A stretch of DNA of 10,237 nucleotides from JAMCXS01 sp046705545. GTDB taxonomy: Bacteria > Acidobacteriota > Terriglobia > UBA7540. Position 1 is the first letter of the stretch. Each line of letters opens with the position of its first letter. The notes below the pieces were generated by a model that searched no databases, was not told the origin of the DNA, and worked only from the letters and a program-made list of their open reading frames with translations. Location: contig JBJKQF010000148.1 of assembly GCA_046705545.1 (NCBI GenBank), positions 1 through 10,237 of the forward strand. Direction: 5' to 3'. Below, piece by piece: positions 7,677 through 10,237 of this stretch. Made by a program: the position numbers and the translations under genes.

Positions 7677-9275
7677 TCAGAAGAACTTGACGTTAAGATA
7701 AATAAACAAAATTCCCGCGATCACCGCGTAGAATTCCGGCGTCCGGTACCACGCCTGCACCGTCTTTACCCTGGCGGCGTAAGCATAAACTAGGCCTTTC
7801 AGGCTCTTTTCATCCGGCGACTCCGTCATAAACGTCACCACCACCGTCACCACCAGCGCCGCCACAAAACCCCAGACGGCGGTCCAGACGTTTGAGGCCA
7901 TCGGCGAGGAAAAGTGCAAAACGTGCATCCGGTAGAGCAGATACTCCAGCATGCCGCCGGAAACGCCCGCCACCATTCCCGAAAAGCCGGCCGTTGCCGA
8001 CGGCCGCTTCCAGAACATGCCCAAAATAAAAACAATGAAGAAGGGTGAAATGAAAAGGATACCAATCAGCTGCATGTAATCCATGAGGTCGTTGAACCCT
8101 AGAACAATGTAAGCTGAAGCACAACTGATGACCGTTCCCCAAAGCGTGGCCATCTTCGCCACTCGCAAGTAATGGGCATCGGGCTTATTTTTCACCATGT
8201 ATGTCTGGTAAATGTCGTAGGTGAAGACCGTGTTGAACGCCGTGATGTTCCCCGCCATCCCTGACATGAAACTAGCCAGCAGCGCCGTAATGCCCACTCC
8301 CATCATGCCGGTGCCGTAATACCGTCCCATCAGTGTGGGCAACGCCAGGTTGTAGTCCTTGGTTACCACGCCCGGCGCCACCGCCAAAGCGATCATTCCC
8401 AGCAAGGTCACAATGCCGGGAAACAACATCTTGGGGATGGATGCAACCAAGGGAGTCTTCCTCGCCGAGTCCAAGTTCTTGGCCGCCAGGGCTCGCTGAA
8501 CCAGCAGAAAGTCCGTGCACCAATAAGCGGGTCCAGCCGTTATGCCCAGTCCGATCACCGCCACCCACCAACTGACGCCCAGGGGATCGTGAGGCCCGCC
8601 CATCCCTTTCCAGGTGTGGAGATACTGCTCCGGCAAGCGCGCCACCAGCCCCTTCCACCCTCCGATCTCATGCAACCCGATAATGGAAAGCGGAGCAAAG
8701 CCGATGACAATCAGAAAAAACTGCAGCACCTCGTTGTAGATTGAAGAAGCCAGCCCGCCCCAAAAGGTATAGATCAGGACCACGCCGGCGGAAAGCAGCA
8801 CGCTGACCGTGAACGACCAACCCAGCATGCTCTTAAAGACCACGGCAAAAGCAAACATGTTGATCCCGGACATCAGGACCGTCACGATGGCAAAGGTGAT
8901 GGAATTGAGCAGGTGGGCACGATGATCGAAGCGCATGCGCAGATATTCGGGAACGCTGCGGATGCCGTTCGCGTAGTAATACCGCACCATGAAGAGGCCC
9001 AGGAAAACCATGCCGGGAATTGCGCCGATCCAATACCAATGGTTAGTCCGCATGCCGTACTTGGCGCCGTTGGCCGTGTGCCCCAAAATCTCCAGTGACC
9101 CGAGGTTCGCCGACATGAAGGCTATCCCGGTAATCCAGTGGGAAAGCGAACGGTGAGTCAGGAGAAAGTCTTGCGAGGATTTGATCTTGCCCTTGAGAAA
9201 ATATCCGATGCCCAAGACAACGGCAAAATAGAAGCAGATGATGGTGAGATCGAGAGAGCTGACGTTCATCAACAT
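7677..9275 (-). CDS. Sodium:solute symporter, SSS family
   Basis: The 532-residue membrane protein belongs to the SSS (SGLT-like) family, which couples sodium entry to uptake of sugars, carboxylates, amino acids or vitamins. It has about 13-14 hydrophobic segments and the family's FWGGLASSIYNEVLQFFLI (171-189), SVPEYLRMRFD (107-117), AGPAYWCTDFLLVQRALAAKN (247-267) and a helix-8-like ALLASFMSGMAGNITAFNTVFTYDIYQ (331-357). Compared with vSGLT VSSLASMLNS, the first Ser of the sodium-site pair is Ala334 and the segment before DIY is about four residues longer, so sodium use is likely but unproven. The ATG at 9275 has GAGGA about 10 bases upstream; an ATG two codons later is possible. It lies 170 bases downstream of the lyase gene on the same strand, so it may transport that enzyme's substrate. 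The substrate cannot be read from the sequence. Confidence 0.92.
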   Translation of the reverse strand: MLMNVSSLDLTIICFYFAVVLGIGYFLKGKIKSSQDFLLTHRSLSHWITGIAFMSANLGSLEILGHTANGAKYGMRTNHWYWIGAIPGMVFLGLFMVRYYYANGIRSVPEYLRMRFDHRAHLLNSITFAIVTVLMSGINMFAFAVVFKSMLGWSFTVSVLLSAGVVLIYTFWGGLASSIYNEVLQFFLIVIGFAPLSIIGLHEIGGWKGLVARLPEQYLHTWKGMGGPHDPLGVSWWVAVIGLGITAGPAYWCTDFLLVQRALAAKNLDSARKTPLVASIPKMLFPGIVTLLGMIALAVAPGVVTKDYNLALPTLMGRYYGTGMMGVGITALLASFMSGMAGNITAFNTVFTYDIYQTYMVKNKPDAHYLRVAKMATLWGTVISCASAYIVLGFNDLMDYMQLIGILFISPFFIVFILGMFWKRPSATAGFSGMVAGVSGGMLEYLLYRMHVLHFSSPMASNVWTAVWGFVAALVVTVVVTFMTESPDEKSLKGLVYAYAARVKTVQAWYRTPEFYAVIAGILFIYLNVKFF

Positions 9276-9445
9276 GGCAGATTGATCCTCACAAGCAAAG
9301 AGATGCCACGCTTGCCCTGCTTGCCGCGCGGATTACCGAATTGCCCGGAGGTTCCTTGGTGGCGGGAAAATTCAGGAGTGATTCCCGATTCCTTCCCCCG
9401 GTTTGTCTTCACGGCCGGAAATCGCTCCCGACGGGTGAATAAAAT
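9276..9445. other. Gap between lyase and symporter genes, 170 bp
   Basis: No gene is supported here. On the minus strand CGGGAA and TTCCCG (inside about 9365-9390) can form a 6-bp stem with a 13-base loop, without a T tract. No good promoter hexamers were found upstream of the symporter. Whether lyase and symporter share a transcript is therefore open. Confidence 0.4.
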
Positions 9446-10237
9446 CTAGGTCGATGCGCTCAAGCCTTTTTGAACTTCGCGGCTCAAGTTCATCGCGTAA
9501 TCCACAAGCTCGTCCATCTGCTTCTCGTAATCCTCGTCCACGTGCAGAGTGGGCCGGCGCATGCGGGCGGATGGAAAAACTCCGCGCTTTACCAAGATCC
9601 GTTTTTCTGCCTGAAAGCCAAGTTCGAGATGCTGAAGACAAAAGACCAGGTACGGCTGGAGGCGGTAATAAATCTCCCGCGCTCCCTCGATGTTCCCTGC
9701 GTCGTAACGGCGGAAGATCTCGGCGTCAACGTCCACCAAGCTGGAACCCGGCATCATCGCGCTGGCTCCGTGCGCCAAGCCGTCCATGATCCAGATTCCC
9801 CCCAGTCCGTAAAGCACTTGGAGCTTGCCGCCGGAACCTTTGATCATCTCCGCGCACTTGGTCCCGGGAAGGATTGTTTCCAGCTTGGCGAAGCAGAAAT
9901 TGGGGCAGCGCTCGGCCAATTCAATAAACAGCCTGGCGGGAAGACCGGCGCCCGTAAAATCAGCGTCCTGCAGCATGAGCGGAATGGAGACGCTGCGGCA
10001 GACCGCCTCATAGAATTCGGTCAGTTCCGCCGCCCCCAGCGGGCACCAACGCGGCGCAGTCACCATCAGGCCGTCGGCTCCGATCGATTCCGCGTAACGC
10101 GAAAACTCAACCGTGGAATGAACCGAACCGCTGCCCGTACTGACGAAGACCGGAACTCGCCCGGCGGTCTGCTCGACCAGAATCTTGGCGATGCGGTAAC
10201 GCTCCGGATCAGAGAGCTTGTAAAATTCCGTGGCGAA
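9446..10237 (-). CDS. Dihydrodipicolinate synthase/NAL-family lyase, 5' end outside window
   Basis: The frame is open from the right edge, so the start is missing; 263 residues are visible and about 40 N-terminal ones are expected beyond the edge. The TIM-barrel signature of the DapA/NanA class I aldolase family is clear: GRVPVFVSTGSGSVHSTVEFSRYAESIGADGLMVTAP (26-62), the Schiff-base lysine in CFAKLET (K118), GLGGIWIMDGLAHGASAMMPG (about 128-148), and a C-terminal helical part with AEKRILVKRG. Where DapA has TPYYNRP with the catalytic tyrosine, this protein reads TAPRWCP (60-66), and the usual YNxP segment is replaced by LQDADFTG. True dihydrodipicolinate synthase activity is therefore unlikely. 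A sugar-acid or keto-acid aldolase or dehydratase is more plausible. The symporter downstream may supply its substrate. An internal ATG at 10066 is not the real start. Confidence 0.88.
   Translation of the reverse strand, partial: FATEFYKLSDPERYRIAKILVEQTAGRVPVFVSTGSGSVHSTVEFSRYAESIGADGLMVTAPRWCPLGAAELTEFYEAVCRSVSIPLMLQDADFTGAGLPARLFIELAERCPNFCFAKLETILPGTKCAEMIKGSGGKLQVLYGLGGIWIMDGLAHGASAMMPGSSLVDVDAEIFRRYDAGNIEGAREIYYRLQPYLVFCLQHLELGFQAEKRILVKRGVFPSARMRRPTLHVDEDYEKQMDELVDYAMNLSREVQKGLSAST

Overview
The window looks like an ordinary chromosomal region of a moderately GC-rich, diderm, aerobically respiring bacterium. An acidobacterium is the best guess, with moderate confidence, from the menaquinone-type methyltransferase, the secreted coiled-coil protein with a PGWLR-type tail just past its stop, and the mix of secreted hydrolases and SSS transporters. 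No phage, transposon, CRISPR, rRNA or tRNA signal was found. Nine protein genes are supported, and one of them runs off the right edge.

Left part (1-1788): a metallo-beta-lactamase-fold hydrolase on the minus strand diverges from a small secreted coiled-coil protein on the plus strand. The coiled-coil gene appears to have lost its last codons to a TAG stop. Positions 1789-3620 (minus strand) carry aroB followed by menG/ubiE. They share an ATGA stop/start overlap, so they form a transcription and probably translation unit, linking the shikimate pathway with the methylation step of menaquinone synthesis. nadB (L-aspartate oxidase, NAD synthesis) diverges from aroB across a 147-bp promoter region.

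Centre (5470-7582, minus strand): a tatA-tatC-hydrolase operon, read from a near-consensus sigma70 promoter at 7554-7582. The tatA-type gene starts with TTG and overlaps tatC, and tatC overlaps the next gene by 14 bases. That third gene encodes an M28-fold lipoprotein whose motifs match animal-type glutaminyl cyclase rather than a plain aminopeptidase. A protein export apparatus is therefore coupled to an enzyme that would cap N-termini of exported proteins.

Right part (7677-10237, minus strand): an SSS-family sodium/solute symporter lies downstream of a dihydrodipicolinate-synthase-family lyase (5' end outside the window). Together they suggest uptake and aldol or dehydratase chemistry on an unknown carboxylate or sugar acid. 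The lyase keeps the Schiff-base lysine but not the usual active-site tyrosine region.

No wholly new system is evident. The points most worth a second look are the Tat/glutaminyl cyclase coupling, the nonsense-like stop in the coiled-coil gene, and the atypical lyase-symporter pair.
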